Part shown: positions 16,042 through 24,133 of the stretch, in pieces
Numbering within the stretch: the first letter of the stretch is position 1
Layout of the letters: each line of letters begins with the position of its first letter
Origin: Streptococcus gallinaceus
GTDB lineage: Bacteria; Bacillota; Bacilli; Lactobacillales; Streptococcaceae
Reading direction: 5' to 3'
Length of the DNA: 64,000 nucleotides
Assembly (NCBI RefSeq): GCF_024170225.1
Contig: NZ_JALJXU010000008.1
Coordinates: 1 to 64,000 of the forward strand
Notes under the pieces: generated by a model
Database searches by the model: none
The model's input: the letters and a program-made list of their open reading frames with translations, nothing else
Told to the model about the DNA's origin: nothing
Program-made: the position numbers and the translations under genes

Positions 16042-17163
16042 ATGGAAGGACGCTTTAAACTAGTAGGTATCTTGCTTCTGGGTATGGTCTTGCTTGGTGG
16101 TGTCTTTTATCTAGTGGCAGGAAAAAGTGCGATGACTTCAGCCCAGCGCACTCCTAAGGAGCAGATGAGCAAGCCTTTTATGAAGGACAATGACCGGAAA
16201 ATGGAGAAGAAAATGGGCAAGGTAAACAAGAAAGACATCTATCTAGCAGGCGGCTGCTTTTGGGGTGTGGAAGCTTATTTTGAGAAAGTCCCCGGTGTCT
16301 TAAATGCTGAATCCGGCTATGCCAACGGCAAGGATGAGACGACCAATTATCACTTGATTTCGCAGACGGGACACGCCGAAACGGTTCATGTGACCTACGA
16401 TGCCAATCAAGTTAGCTTGAAAGAGATTTTGCTGCATTACTTTAGAATCATTGACCCTACCAGCGTCAACAAGCAGGGCAATGACCGCGGTAGTCAATAC
16501 CGTACCGGCGTCTATTACACCGATGCGTCAGACAAGGAGACCATTGAGCAGGTCTTTAAGGAAAAATCCGCTGACTTTGAAAAGCCTATCGTGGTAGAAA
16601 AAGCCAAGCTTGCCAACTGGGTGTTGGCAGAAGATTACCATCAAGATTACTTGAAAAAGAATCCGAACGGCTACTGCCATATCAATCTCAGTCAGGCTAC
16701 TTACCCTGTTATCGATAAGGGCAAGTACCCAAAACCGTCTCAGGAAGAGATTACAAAGATGCTTTCAGCAGATGAGTACAAGGTCACTCAAGAAAATCAA
16801 ACAGAAAAAGCCTTCTCAAATCGTTACTGGGATCAATTTAAACCAGGGATTTACGTCGATGTCGTCACAGGTGAGCCGCTCTTTTCTTCCAAAGATAAAT
16901 TTGAGTCGGGCTGTGGTTGGCCAAGTTTTAGTCGCCCGATTAGTCCTGATGTCGTGTCTTACAAGAAAGATACCAGCTTTAATATGGAACGAACAGAAGT
17001 CAGAAGTCGTAGCGGCAACTCTCATCTTGGGCATGTCTTTACAGATGGCTCAGCTGACAAAGGAGGCTTGCGCTACTGTATCAATAGCCTGTCTATCCGT
17101 TTCATTCCAAAGGATCAGATGGCTGAAAAAGGCTATGATTATCTCTTAAATGAAGTGGACTAA
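16042..17163 (+). CDS. msrAB: Membrane-anchored methionine sulfoxide reductase MsrA-MsrB fusion
   Basis: A 373-residue protein with an N-terminal membrane anchor ([21 protein letters not shown]). An MsrA domain follows (about 65-215, catalytic [12 protein letters not shown]-form of Met-SO), then an MsrB domain (about 230-373, [13 protein letters not shown] and catalytic Cys in [12 protein letters not shown]-form of Met-SO). It repairs oxidised methionine in surface proteins, drawing electrons from the upstream thioredoxin-like lipoprotein. GGAGGAG precedes the ATG 13 bases after that gene. The CxxC zinc pairs of some MsrB domains are absent; only the GCGWPSF cysteine is seen. Confidence 0.93.
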   Translation: MEGRFKLVGILLLGMVLLGGVFYLVAGKSAMTSAQRTPKEQMSKPFMKDNDRKMEKKMGKVNKKDIYLAGGCFWGVEAYFEKVPGVLNAESGYANGKDETTNYHLISQTGHAETVHVTYDANQVSLKEILLHYFRIIDPTSVNKQGNDRGSQYRTGVYYTDASDKETIEQVFKEKSADFEKPIVVEKAKLANWVLAEDYHQDYLKKNPNGYCHINLSQATYPVIDKGKYPKPSQEEITKMLSADEYKVTQENQTEKAFSNRYWDQFKPGIYVDVVTGEPLFSSKDKFESGCGWPSFSRPISPDVVSYKKDTSFNMERTEVRSRSGNSHLGHVFTDGSADKGGLRYCINSLSIRFIPKDQMAEKGYDYLLNEVD

Positions 17164-17181
17164 GCAGAAGTGGTGATTGTT

Positions 17182-17190
17182 TGCTATAAT
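17182..17190 (+). promoter_or_regulatory. Extended -10 (TGCTATAAT) promoter of the two-component system
   Basis: TATAAT at 17185-17190 with TG at 17182-17183 lies 29 bases before the GTG of the response regulator. The two-component genes can therefore be expressed apart from msrAB. Confidence 0.55.
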
Positions 17191-17218
17191 AAGAGAAGGA
17201 ATCACCAAGGAGAATCGT

Positions 17219-17950
17219 GTGTATCGTTTACTAATCGTTGAAGACGAGTACCTTGTGAGACAAGGTATTCGTTCTTTGGTCTCTTTTGAGCAATTCGGTA
17301 TTGGTCAGATTGACGAGGCTGAAAACGGCCAAGAGGCTTGGCACTTATATCAAAAAGAGGATTATGATATTGTCCTAACGGACATCAATATGCCCAAGTT
17401 AAACGGCATTCAACTGGCGCAGCTCATCAAAGAAAAAGCTCCTGCCACACGCTTGATTTTTTTGACGGGCTATGACGACTTTAACTACGCCCTGTCTGCC
17501 TTGAAATTGGGGGCAGATGACTACCTTTTGAAGCCTTTTTCCGTTGAGGATGTAGAAGGCATTCTGGCTAAGGTTAAAAAGCAGCTAGATGAGCTGAAAA
17601 AGCAAAAAAAGCTGCAAGTCTTGACACAAAACAAGGAAGTGACGGCTATTGAGGCACGGATTCAAGAAAGTCTGGGGGATCCTGGCTTGTCTTTGAAAGG
17701 CCTCGCACATGAATTTGGTTTTAGCAGCAATTATTTAAGTGTGCTCTTGAAAAAAGAATTGGGACTGCCCTTTCAAGATTATTTGATTCAGGAGCGGATG
17801 AAAAAGGCGAAGATTTTACTGTTAACGACGGATCTGAAGATTTATGAAATAGCAGAGCAGGTTGGCTTTGAAGACATGAATTACTTTTCGTCACGCTTTA
17901 AGCAGATTGTGGGGAAGACCCCGAGACAGTTTAAAAAGGAGGAGAGTTGA
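17219..17950 (+). CDS. AraC-type response regulator (YesN family)
   Basis: A 243-residue two-component regulator. The N-terminal receiver domain has the acidic pair in VEDEY, phospho-Asp in IVLTDINMPKLNG (about residue 54) and Lys in LLKPFSVED. After a coiled linker comes a C-terminal AraC helix-turn-helix pair (LSLKGLAHEFGFSSNYLS and KIYEIAEQVGFEDMNYFSSRF). The GTG at 17219 follows AAGGAGA. Its stop overlaps the kinase ATG (TGATG). By position it matches the pneumococcal system-09 pair that lies next to ccdA/etrx/msrAB. The targets may include the LPXTG gene at 19845, whose promoter bears paired inverted repeats. Confidence 0.88.
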   Translation: MYRLLIVEDEYLVRQGIRSLVSFEQFGIGQIDEAENGQEAWHLYQKEDYDIVLTDINMPKLNGIQLAQLIKEKAPATRLIFLTGYDDFNYALSALKLGADDYLLKPFSVEDVEGILAKVKKQLDELKKQKKLQVLTQNKEVTAIEARIQESLGDPGLSLKGLAHEFGFSSNYLSVLLKKELGLPFQDYLIQERMKKAKILLLTTDLKIYEIAEQVGFEDMNYFSSRFKQIVGKTPRQFKKEES

Positions 17951-19665
17951 TGAAAAAAATGCCCTTGTTGGTTCAATTGATGCTTTCCTTTAGCCTGGTT
18001 GTGCTATGCTTGGTGACGAGTTTAGGGATGGCTTATTATCAGTCGAGCGAAAAGACCATTCGGCAGCTGATTGAAGATGAGACTCGTCAGAGTATTCAGC
18101 AGAGTGCCAAGTCCATTGATCGCTACATGGAGCAGTTAAAGGTTACCAGCTCTGCCCTTTCCCAAAATCCAATAGTCCTATCCTTTGCCTCTGATAGCAA
18201 GAAGCAAGCTGACGCTGATGTCACGAAGCTACTGGAGACCGTTTTGGCTACCAATAAGGACTTGCTCCAAGCTGTACTCGTGACCAAAGATGGACGGCTC
18301 CTCAGCACCAATCCGTCGCTCAGCATGAAAACATCGTCTGATATGATGGCAGAAAGTTGGTACCAAAAAGCCATTGACCAAAAGGCCATGCCGGTCCTCA
18401 CACCGGCACGCCAACTGTCCAATCAAAAAGACAAGTGGGTGGTGTCTGTAACTCAGGAAGTCGTGGACAGCAATGGGAGCAATCTAGGTGTTTTGCGCCT
18501 GGACTTGGGCTATGATACCATCACGAGTTCCCTAAATGGGGTCAAGCTAGGACAAAAAGGCTTTGCATTTATCGTCAATAATCAGCATGAATTTGTCTAC
18601 CATCCCATGAGCTCAGTCTATTCTTCTAAGGAAGAAATGGCTGCGCTGACGCCTTATTTGGCACAGAAAAACGGCTATGTGGCCTCTAAAAATCGTTTTG
18701 TCTATCAAAAGCTTCTGCCAACAAGCCAGTGGACGATTGTGGGAGTGGCTTCTCTTGAGCGCTTGCATCAGTTGCAATCACAGACGTTTTGGTCACTTTT
18801 TGGCTTTGGCGCTGCGGTGACGGTCATTTGCGTGTTGGGAATTATGCTGATGTTGCGTTTGTGGATTCGGCCTATTCGTGAGTTGCAGATGGTAATAGAA
18901 GATATCAAACAAGGCAATTACCAGCTTCGTGCCCGGGAAGTGGGCTCCAAGGAACTGGTGGACTTGGCCCAGCAATTTAATGCCATGTTGGACGAGAATG
19001 ACCGCTTGATGCAAGCTGTTGCGGAAAATGAACAGGCAATCGGTCGCTATCGCCTAGAAGCGCTAGCTAGTCAAATCAATCCGCATTTTCTCTACAATAC
19101 CTTGGATACGATTGTCTGGATGGCGTCATTTAACGATAGCAAGCGCGTGGTGAGTTTGACCAAATCGCTAGCCCAGTATTTTAGACTGGCTCTGAATCAA
19201 GGCAATGAATGGATTTCCTTTGCGAATGAATTAGAACATGTCAGACACTATCTCTTTATCCAGAAGGAACGTTACGGCGACAAGCTCAGTTATGAGATTC
19301 AGCCCTTGGCTAGCTATCAGGACCTGTTGATTCCCAAACTTATCTTGCAGCCCCTTGTTGAGAATGCTATTTACCACGGCATCAAGGAAGTGGATAGACC
19401 TGGTAAAATCAAGGTATCTGTCTTGGAAAATGATGAGGAACTCATCCTATCTGTCTGGGATAATGGCTCAGGATATAAAGAGCAAAAGCAAAGTCAGGCG
19501 CAATTAGAACGCGGCGGTGTAGGCCTAGCCAATATCGACCAGCGTCTACAGTTGCAATACGGAGAGGCCTATCAGATGACCATTGATAGTCAAGCTGATG
19601 CCTACACGGATATTTGCTTGCATATTCGTAAAAATGCTCTAGTAGCGGCTGCTTCGGAAAACTAA
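17950..19665 (+). CDS. Sensor histidine kinase (YesM family)
   Basis: A 571-residue membrane kinase with an N-terminal TM helix (about 5-27), a large extracellular Cache-like sensor domain (about 30-275, ending WTIVGVASLERL), a second TM (about 280-305), a HAMP linker (LWIRPIRELQMVIEDIKQG), and a His_kinase domain with phospho-acceptor His in QINPHFLYNTLDTIVWM. The HATPase region contains PLVENAIYHGI and WDNGSGY. The ATG at 17950 overlaps the regulator stop; TTG 17947 is less likely. The signal is unknown; Cache domains often bind small extracellular ligands. Confidence 0.9.
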   Translation: MKKMPLLVQLMLSFSLVVLCLVTSLGMAYYQSSEKTIRQLIEDETRQSIQQSAKSIDRYMEQLKVTSSALSQNPIVLSFASDSKKQADADVTKLLETVLATNKDLLQAVLVTKDGRLLSTNPSLSMKTSSDMMAESWYQKAIDQKAMPVLTPARQLSNQKDKWVVSVTQEVVDSNGSNLGVLRLDLGYDTITSSLNGVKLGQKGFAFIVNNQHEFVYHPMSSVYSSKEEMAALTPYLAQKNGYVASKNRFVYQKLLPTSQWTIVGVASLERLHQLQSQTFWSLFGFGAAVTVICVLGIMLMLRLWIRPIRELQMVIEDIKQGNYQLRAREVGSKELVDLAQQFNAMLDENDRLMQAVAENEQAIGRYRLEALASQINPHFLYNTLDTIVWMASFNDSKRVVSLTKSLAQYFRLALNQGNEWISFANELEHVRHYLFIQKERYGDKLSYEIQPLASYQDLLIPKLILQPLVENAIYHGIKEVDRPGKIKVSVLENDEELILSVWDNGSGYKEQKQSQAQLERGGVGLANIDQRLQLQYGEAYQMTIDSQADAYTDICLHIRKNALVAAASEN

Positions 19666-19680
19666 ACTCTAAGACACAGC

Positions 19681-19714
19681 AAACCACCCCTATCATAGAA
19701 TAGGAGTGGTTTTA
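19681..19714 (+). terminator. Terminator after the two-component system
   Basis: AAACCACCCCTAT pairs with ATAGGAGTGGTTT across a short loop, followed by T residues. Confidence 0.85.
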
Positions 19715-19726
19715 TCGTGTTCTTCT

Positions 19727-19760
19727 CTTGACAAGTCATAGTAGGTCTGATAAGATTACA
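19727..19760 (+). promoter_or_regulatory. Promoter of the LPXTG protein gene
   Basis: TTGACA near 19727 and TAAGAT near 19751 are separated by about 17-18 bases. This gives a leader of about 85 bases carrying two inverted repeats. Confidence 0.5.
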
Positions 19761-19771
19761 GGGTAAAATAA

Positions 19772-19827
19772 TTAACTGGTTAACGATATAAAAAACATTT
19801 TGTTTGGTTGTATAGTTAACCAGTTAA
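19772..19827. promoter_or_regulatory. Paired 13-bp operator-like repeats
   Basis: TTAACTGGTTAAC (19772-19784) and GTTAACCAGTTAA (19815-19827) are exact reverse complements, and each is itself a near-palindrome of TTAAC half-sites. They lie in the leader of the LPXTG gene, 43 bp apart start to start (about four helical turns), as expected for two operators bound cooperatively or for a 5'-UTR hairpin. Confidence 0.65.
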
Positions 19828-19844
19828 GTAGAAAGGTATATTTT

Positions 19845-21371
19845 ATGAATCATGTATCCTATCGCAAGCTCAGTCTCCTCACTGTAGCAACTCTTTCTGG
19901 ATTAGCAGTATCTATGGCTGGTCCCAATGCTGCATTGGCGGAGGAAGCAGCACCACGCGTGGCATCGGTTGGCCAAGGGTTTAATTTTGTGGCAACCATT
20001 TTGGACAAGGATGACCATGCCTTGGCAGGTAAAGAAGTCGTCGTGAGTGATGTGACTGATGGTGTAGCAAAAGTTGTGGCCAGTGCAAAAACAGGAGCAA
20101 ATGGTCAAGCAACGTTTAGCAATCTCCCTCTATCTCGTAGTCTCAGTGTCTCTGTTGATGGTGTTGTCAAAGGTTACACTGTTCGGACAGATGTAGCCGG
20201 CTCCACTCAGACAGGAAGTTTTAAGGCTGATGGTGTCGGTACAGCAGCACCGTCTTACAGCAAACAGTCTATCATTCTGACCATCCGTGACCAAGAGGGT
20301 GAAGCCTATTCAGGTCAGTCGGTTAGTCTCAAAACCAAAGAAGGCAAAGAAGTTGGAAAAGGGATTTCAGACGCTTCTGGTAAGGTTGTTTTTGCTGATA
20401 AGTTGGTGGATGGAACATTCTATGATGTATTTGTCGATGGTGTGCAGAAAGACCCTATTTTACCAGGGCAAAGCCGGTCTCTATTGATTGAAAGACCTGC
20501 TTCCGCAATTCCATCCCCAGCGCCAAAAGAAGCAGACGCCACACCTGTCAAAGGAAGTTTTAGCTTTACAGCAACGGTGTTAGACAAGGACCAACGTGTC
20601 ATTCCAGGGAAAGAAGTTCGGTTGTATGACATCACTGACGGAAAGTCAGTTGAACTGGCTGTTCAAAAAACGGATGACAAGGGCCAAGCTCGTTTTGACA
20701 ATTTGCCATTATCTCGCAATATCAGTGTAAATGTAGATGGCAAACCGCAGGGCTACACTGTTCGTACTGACCAAGATAAGAGTCAAAAAGCGGCTGCCTT
20801 TTATGTGGAAGGAAAAGGAACACAAAAAGTTACATTTTCAGCTGGAAAGGCCATTATCAAAGTGGTCAATGAAGAATCAGAAGCCTTGGCTGGTCAAGAA
20901 GTCGTCTTGAAAAACAAGTTAGGCCTAGAAGTGGCAAAGGGTGTGACCGATAAAACAGGTCATGTAACCTTTGAAAATAGCCTGCTTGACGGAACCATCT
21001 ATACTGCAGTGGTGAATGGTGTCGAGATGACAAAACCTGTCACAACAGGCTCTTCAACTACTTTCTTCCTAGCGGGTGACCAAATTAAGAAGGAAGAACC
21101 AAAAGCGAAACAAGACAAAACTGACTCGGCTTACAAGGAAGACAAACCATCCAAAGAGTCAAAATCTGCAGAAACTTCATCGATGGCAGCCGACAAAAAA
21201 GTGAGCACGACTACAGTAACGTCTCCAAAAGCAGTTACTGGAAAAGGGAAAGCAGCTAAAGCCTTGCCACATACAGGTGAACGCTCAACAGTATTCCTCA
21301 GCTTTATCGGACTCATCCTATCTACTACTCTCATCTTGTTTGGTCTCGGTAAAAAGATGAAAAAAGATTAG
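19845..21371 (+). CDS. LPXTG-anchored surface protein with four Cna-B-like repeats
   Basis: A 508-residue cell-wall protein. It has an N-terminal signal peptide (YRKLSLLTVATLSGLAVSMAG...AALA, cleavage near residue 33), then two copies of a two-domain beta-sandwich pair. Units starting FNFVATILDKDDHALAGKEV and FSFTATVLDKDQRVIPGKEV alternate with units starting SIILTIRDQEGEAYSGQSV and AIIKVVNEESEALAGQEVV. A Lys/Ser-rich wall-spanning stretch and the sorting signal LPHTGE, a hydrophobic tail and KKMKKD end the protein. The units resemble Cna-B/SpaA-type prealbumin-like domains that form stalks. It is probably an adhesin or stalk. ATG 19845 follows AAAGG; the frame is open from 19800. Confidence 0.88.
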   Translation: MNHVSYRKLSLLTVATLSGLAVSMAGPNAALAEEAAPRVASVGQGFNFVATILDKDDHALAGKEVVVSDVTDGVAKVVASAKTGANGQATFSNLPLSRSLSVSVDGVVKGYTVRTDVAGSTQTGSFKADGVGTAAPSYSKQSIILTIRDQEGEAYSGQSVSLKTKEGKEVGKGISDASGKVVFADKLVDGTFYDVFVDGVQKDPILPGQSRSLLIERPASAIPSPAPKEADATPVKGSFSFTATVLDKDQRVIPGKEVRLYDITDGKSVELAVQKTDDKGQARFDNLPLSRNISVNVDGKPQGYTVRTDQDKSQKAAAFYVEGKGTQKVTFSAGKAIIKVVNEESEALAGQEVVLKNKLGLEVAKGVTDKTGHVTFENSLLDGTIYTAVVNGVEMTKPVTTGSSTTFFLAGDQIKKEEPKAKQDKTDSAYKEDKPSKESKSAETSSMAADKKVSTTTVTSPKAVTGKGKAAKALPHTGERSTVFLSFIGLILSTTLILFGLGKKMKKD

Positions 21372-21403
21372 TGCTATATTTGTAATAAAAGGGTAATTGT
21401 GTG

Positions 21404-21435
21404 AAAAAGACTGGATCAACTCATCCAGTCTTTTC
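21404..21435 (+). terminator. Terminator after the LPXTG gene
   Basis: AAAAAGACTGGAT pairs with ATCCAGTCTTTT with a short loop and T run. Confidence 0.85.
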
Positions 21436-21491
21436 TCCTGCCCCAACTTTTCAGATTTTGGTCGTCGTCGGTTTTTTATCTGAGAATCTGT

Positions 21492-21515
21492 GTTATACTT
21501 ATATATAAGTATAAC
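21492..21515. promoter_or_regulatory. Perfect 24-bp palindrome upstream of the surface-protein gene
   Basis: The half-site GTTATACTTATA is followed directly by its exact reverse complement, with the axis between 21503 and 21504. It overlaps a plausible -10 (TATACT) and ends 14 bp before the ATG at 21530. A dimeric repressor operator is the simplest reading. Confidence 0.7.
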
Positions 21516-21529
21516 AAGGTGGATATGTG

Positions 21530-22777
21530 ATGGAAAAAAGGCTGTATTTACTAGCAGCGGTTGTTCTTCTATTGACGGGAGCGACCATGGCGAGTATTTC
21601 GTATCTCGAGGAGCACGAAGTGGCTTTAGTACCCAAGTCGGTTTCTAAGAAAGAGGATAATCGGCAGAAAATTCTTGTGAAAAATGATGAAAGTAGCAGT
21701 AACAGTGAGGCGGTTACGGTAGACGGAAAAAACATCCAGATTACTGCGGGTGGGGAATTTTATATTTCTGGAAAAGGAAAGGGAGTGACTATTCAAGTCG
21801 GAGATCAGGTGACGGAGGATGTCACTCTGGTCTTGGATAGTCTTGAAATAGCTTCGATTTCCATGAAGTCTAAAGGGACAAATATCATTCATCTGGCAAA
21901 AGGTTCGAAGAATACCTTGTCTGAAGCAGAGACAGGGATTTCTGCAACCAATGTGACCATCACAGGTGCGGGTAGTCTCACCATGACAGCTATTTCTAAG
22001 TACGGGATTTTTGCCACAGAAGATTTAGTGGTGGAAGACGGGAAAATAGCGATTGAGTCACAAGGTTCTGGACTGGCAACCCTACACGATAAGGACCCTG
22101 AGCAAGCCAATCTCACCATCAACGGTGGCGAAATGAACCTTTCGACTAATTCTGACAAGGGAAATGCAGGTCTCGTGGCAGGAAATCAGCTCATTATCAA
22201 TCACGGGAATCTTTCGGTGACTAACTCCTATGAAGGCTATGTTGGCAAACATGTGACAATCAATGGTGGAGTGAGTAAAATCGTTTCTGCAGATGATGGA
22301 ATTGTTTCCAAAGATCCTTTTTATGAAGAAGGTACTGTGTCGGATGTTGATATCGTTATGAATGGTGGCGAAGTAAGCATTCTAGCTGCGGGTGACGCCT
22401 TGGATTCCAATGGTTCTTTGACAGTGAATGGAGGTCAATTTGCTCTTGAAACGAGTTCTCAACTGGATGGAAGTTTGGATGTCGAAGGACAGAGTCAATT
22501 AGCAGGTGGCACTCTTTGGGGGCTGGGCTCTTTGATTGGTGCAGAAGTCTTTCATCTGGCTAGTCACCCCTTTTTAGCAGATGAGTTTTATGTGGCTAAG
22601 GGAGACCGTCTAGAGGTGAAAGATGCAGCTGGTAATGTAGTAGGAACCTACACTAGTAACGTTGGAGCCTCTCACATTCTCTTCAGTTCAGCTGACCTGA
22701 AGTTGGGAGAAATGTACACTGTGACAACATCAGCAGGTCAAAGTGTCCAATTAACGGCTATGACACAAGCATATTAG
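21530..22777 (+). CDS. Secreted or membrane-anchored beta-helix-like protein (carbohydrate-binding-domain family)
   Basis: A 415-residue protein with an N-terminal signal anchor (LYLLAAVVLLLTGATMASISYL). A long run of about 20-residue parallel-beta-helix-like units follows, rich in G, T, N and I (DGKNIQITAGGEFYISGKG, NVTITGAGSLTMTA, NLTINGGEMNLSTN, HVTINGGVSKIVSADDGI, SLTVNGGQFALETSS). This matches the DUF4353 or 'carbohydrate-binding domain-containing' family often found with CotH proteins. Function is unproven; extracellular ligand binding is likely. There is no LPXTG or lipobox. AAGGTGG precedes ATG 21530, and the promoter region holds the 24-bp palindrome. Confidence 0.78.
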   Translation: MEKRLYLLAAVVLLLTGATMASISYLEEHEVALVPKSVSKKEDNRQKILVKNDESSSNSEAVTVDGKNIQITAGGEFYISGKGKGVTIQVGDQVTEDVTLVLDSLEIASISMKSKGTNIIHLAKGSKNTLSEAETGISATNVTITGAGSLTMTAISKYGIFATEDLVVEDGKIAIESQGSGLATLHDKDPEQANLTINGGEMNLSTNSDKGNAGLVAGNQLIINHGNLSVTNSYEGYVGKHVTINGGVSKIVSADDGIVSKDPFYEEGTVSDVDIVMNGGEVSILAAGDALDSNGSLTVNGGQFALETSSQLDGSLDVEGQSQLAGGTLWGLGSLIGAEVFHLASHPFLADEFYVAKGDRLEVKDAAGNVVGTYTSNVGASHILFSSADLKLGEMYTVTTSAGQSVQLTAMTQAY

Positions 22778-22815
22778 AGGCGACGCGAGTCGCTTTTTCC
22801 GTAGGAGGAGAAAGA

Positions 22816-23880
22816 ATGACGATAGAAGAAGAGATGTTTAAAGGAAAAGAAATCAATCGGGGCAGTCTGCTGGCTTTTGGTTTCGTCAGAGATGGGGCGG
22901 ATTATTTCTATAAAGAAGAGATGTTAGACGGTGCCTTTCAAGCTCAGGTCTGGCTGCGTGCGGATGGTTCTGTCCATAGCCGTGTGTGGGACCTAGACTT
23001 GGAGGAAGAGTATACGGCCTTTCGTGTGAGCCAGGTCCGAGGTGCATTCGTTGGACAAGTACGGCAGGCCTATACGGCTGTTTTGGAAAAGATTGTGGCG
23101 GCTTGTAGTCATGAAAAATTGGCAATCTCCCAGCAGGGGATAAGGTTAGTGGAGTATATTGCCAAGGAGTGGGGCGATGTGTCGGACCGTCCTTTTGAAA
23201 AGCATCCCCAGTATTTTTCCTATCGAGTAGCAGGCAAATGGTATGCGCTTGTATTTCCCTTACAAATGGAGAAATTAGACTCAACAGTAGTCGACAGAGA
23301 AGTTGAAGTGGTAAATATAAAGGTTCCAGCTGAGAAAATGGAGCAAGTGCTTGCGTTACCATCGGTCTATCCATCCTATCACATGTCCAAAAAGTCCTGG
23401 GTTTCTGTTGTTTTAGACGATGGATTGTCGGATGCGGAGTTGTTCTCCCTCCTTGCTGCCAGCAGAAGTCTGACAGCACCAAAGGGCTATTATCCAAGTA
23501 GTGGGCCGGATTATTGGCTGATTCCGGCCAATCCAAAAGTCTTTGATTTGGATGCCGAATTTGCGGAACACAAGATAGTCTACTGGACGCAGAAAGCTAC
23601 TATTCAAAAAGGGGACTTGGTTGCCATGTATGTGACAGCCCCCGCGCAAGAACTGCGCTATCTTTGTAAAGTATTGGCTAGTCAGGTGCCCAACACCCTC
23701 TATCCCGAGGAAGGGAAAAAGTCCCTCATGCAGGTGGAGTTGATTCATACTTTTTTATCGCAAGAATTTCCTCTGGAACGCATGAAAGAGCTGGGAGTCA
23801 AGTCGGTCCGCGGACCACGCCGCATGACCAAAGGATTGGCAGAAGCGGTGGAAGAGAGTTTGAAACATAACAAGCCATAA
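22816..23880 (+). CDS. MmcQ/YjbR-family protein with C-terminal EVE-like domain
   Basis: A 354-residue fusion. The N-terminal part (about 1-100) and a second part (about 108-235, HPQYFSYRVAGKWYALVFPL and PSYHMSKKSWVSVVLDDGL) look like MmcQ/YjbR modules, a fold suggested to bind DNA. The C-terminal part (about 238-350, DYWLIPANPKVFDLDAEFAE then KGDLVAMYVTAPAQELRYLCKVL) has the pattern of an EVE/PUA-like domain that reads modified bases. It follows the beta-helix gene by 38 bases with GGAGGAG before the ATG. The role is unknown; nucleic-acid or modified-base binding is an inference from the domains. Confidence 0.75.
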   Translation: MTIEEEMFKGKEINRGSLLAFGFVRDGADYFYKEEMLDGAFQAQVWLRADGSVHSRVWDLDLEEEYTAFRVSQVRGAFVGQVRQAYTAVLEKIVAACSHEKLAISQQGIRLVEYIAKEWGDVSDRPFEKHPQYFSYRVAGKWYALVFPLQMEKLDSTVVDREVEVVNIKVPAEKMEQVLALPSVYPSYHMSKKSWVSVVLDDGLSDAELFSLLAASRSLTAPKGYYPSSGPDYWLIPANPKVFDLDAEFAEHKIVYWTQKATIQKGDLVAMYVTAPAQELRYLCKVLASQVPNTLYPEEGKKSLMQVELIHTFLSQEFPLERMKELGVKSVRGPRRMTKGLAEAVEESLKHNKP

Positions 23881-23894
23881 ACTATTCTGTTAGC

Positions 23895-24083
23895 AACATG
23901 AGGCAGTCTCTACTCGTAAATGACGTCATGCTGTCAACATGACAAGATTTCTGGTTGTAGATTGAGCCATGAAGCCAACATGACAAGATTTCCGGTTGTA
24001 GATTGAGCTATGCAGCTAACATGACAAGATTTTCATCTGCACATTAGGACATGCTACCAACATGAAGTCATTTACTAGGAGGA
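23895..24083. repeat. Five-unit 41-bp tandem repeat (minisatellite)
   Basis: AACATGA begins a unit at 23895, 23936, 23977, 24018 and 24059, exactly 41 bp apart. Units two and three differ at only a few sites (core AACATGACAAGATTT then GGTTGTAGATTGAG). Units one, four and five are more diverged, and the fifth is partial. The period is not a multiple of three and there is no open frame. It lies in an otherwise gene-free gap between the MmcQ-EVE gene and a decayed hydrolase. Confidence 0.85.
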
Positions 24084-24133
24084 GAGGTAGGAGTGTGGTA
24101 ATATGGTAGCTATATAGTGAAAAGGAAGAAATC

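Noticed and set aside
22886-23536. Minus-strand open frame of 216 codons
   Set aside because: It lies inside the MmcQ-EVE gene, is Pro/His-rich and has no promoter or ribosome-binding site.
23895-24083. CRISPR array
   Set aside because: The repeats are directly adjacent with no unique spacers, the units are diverged, and no cas gene is near.
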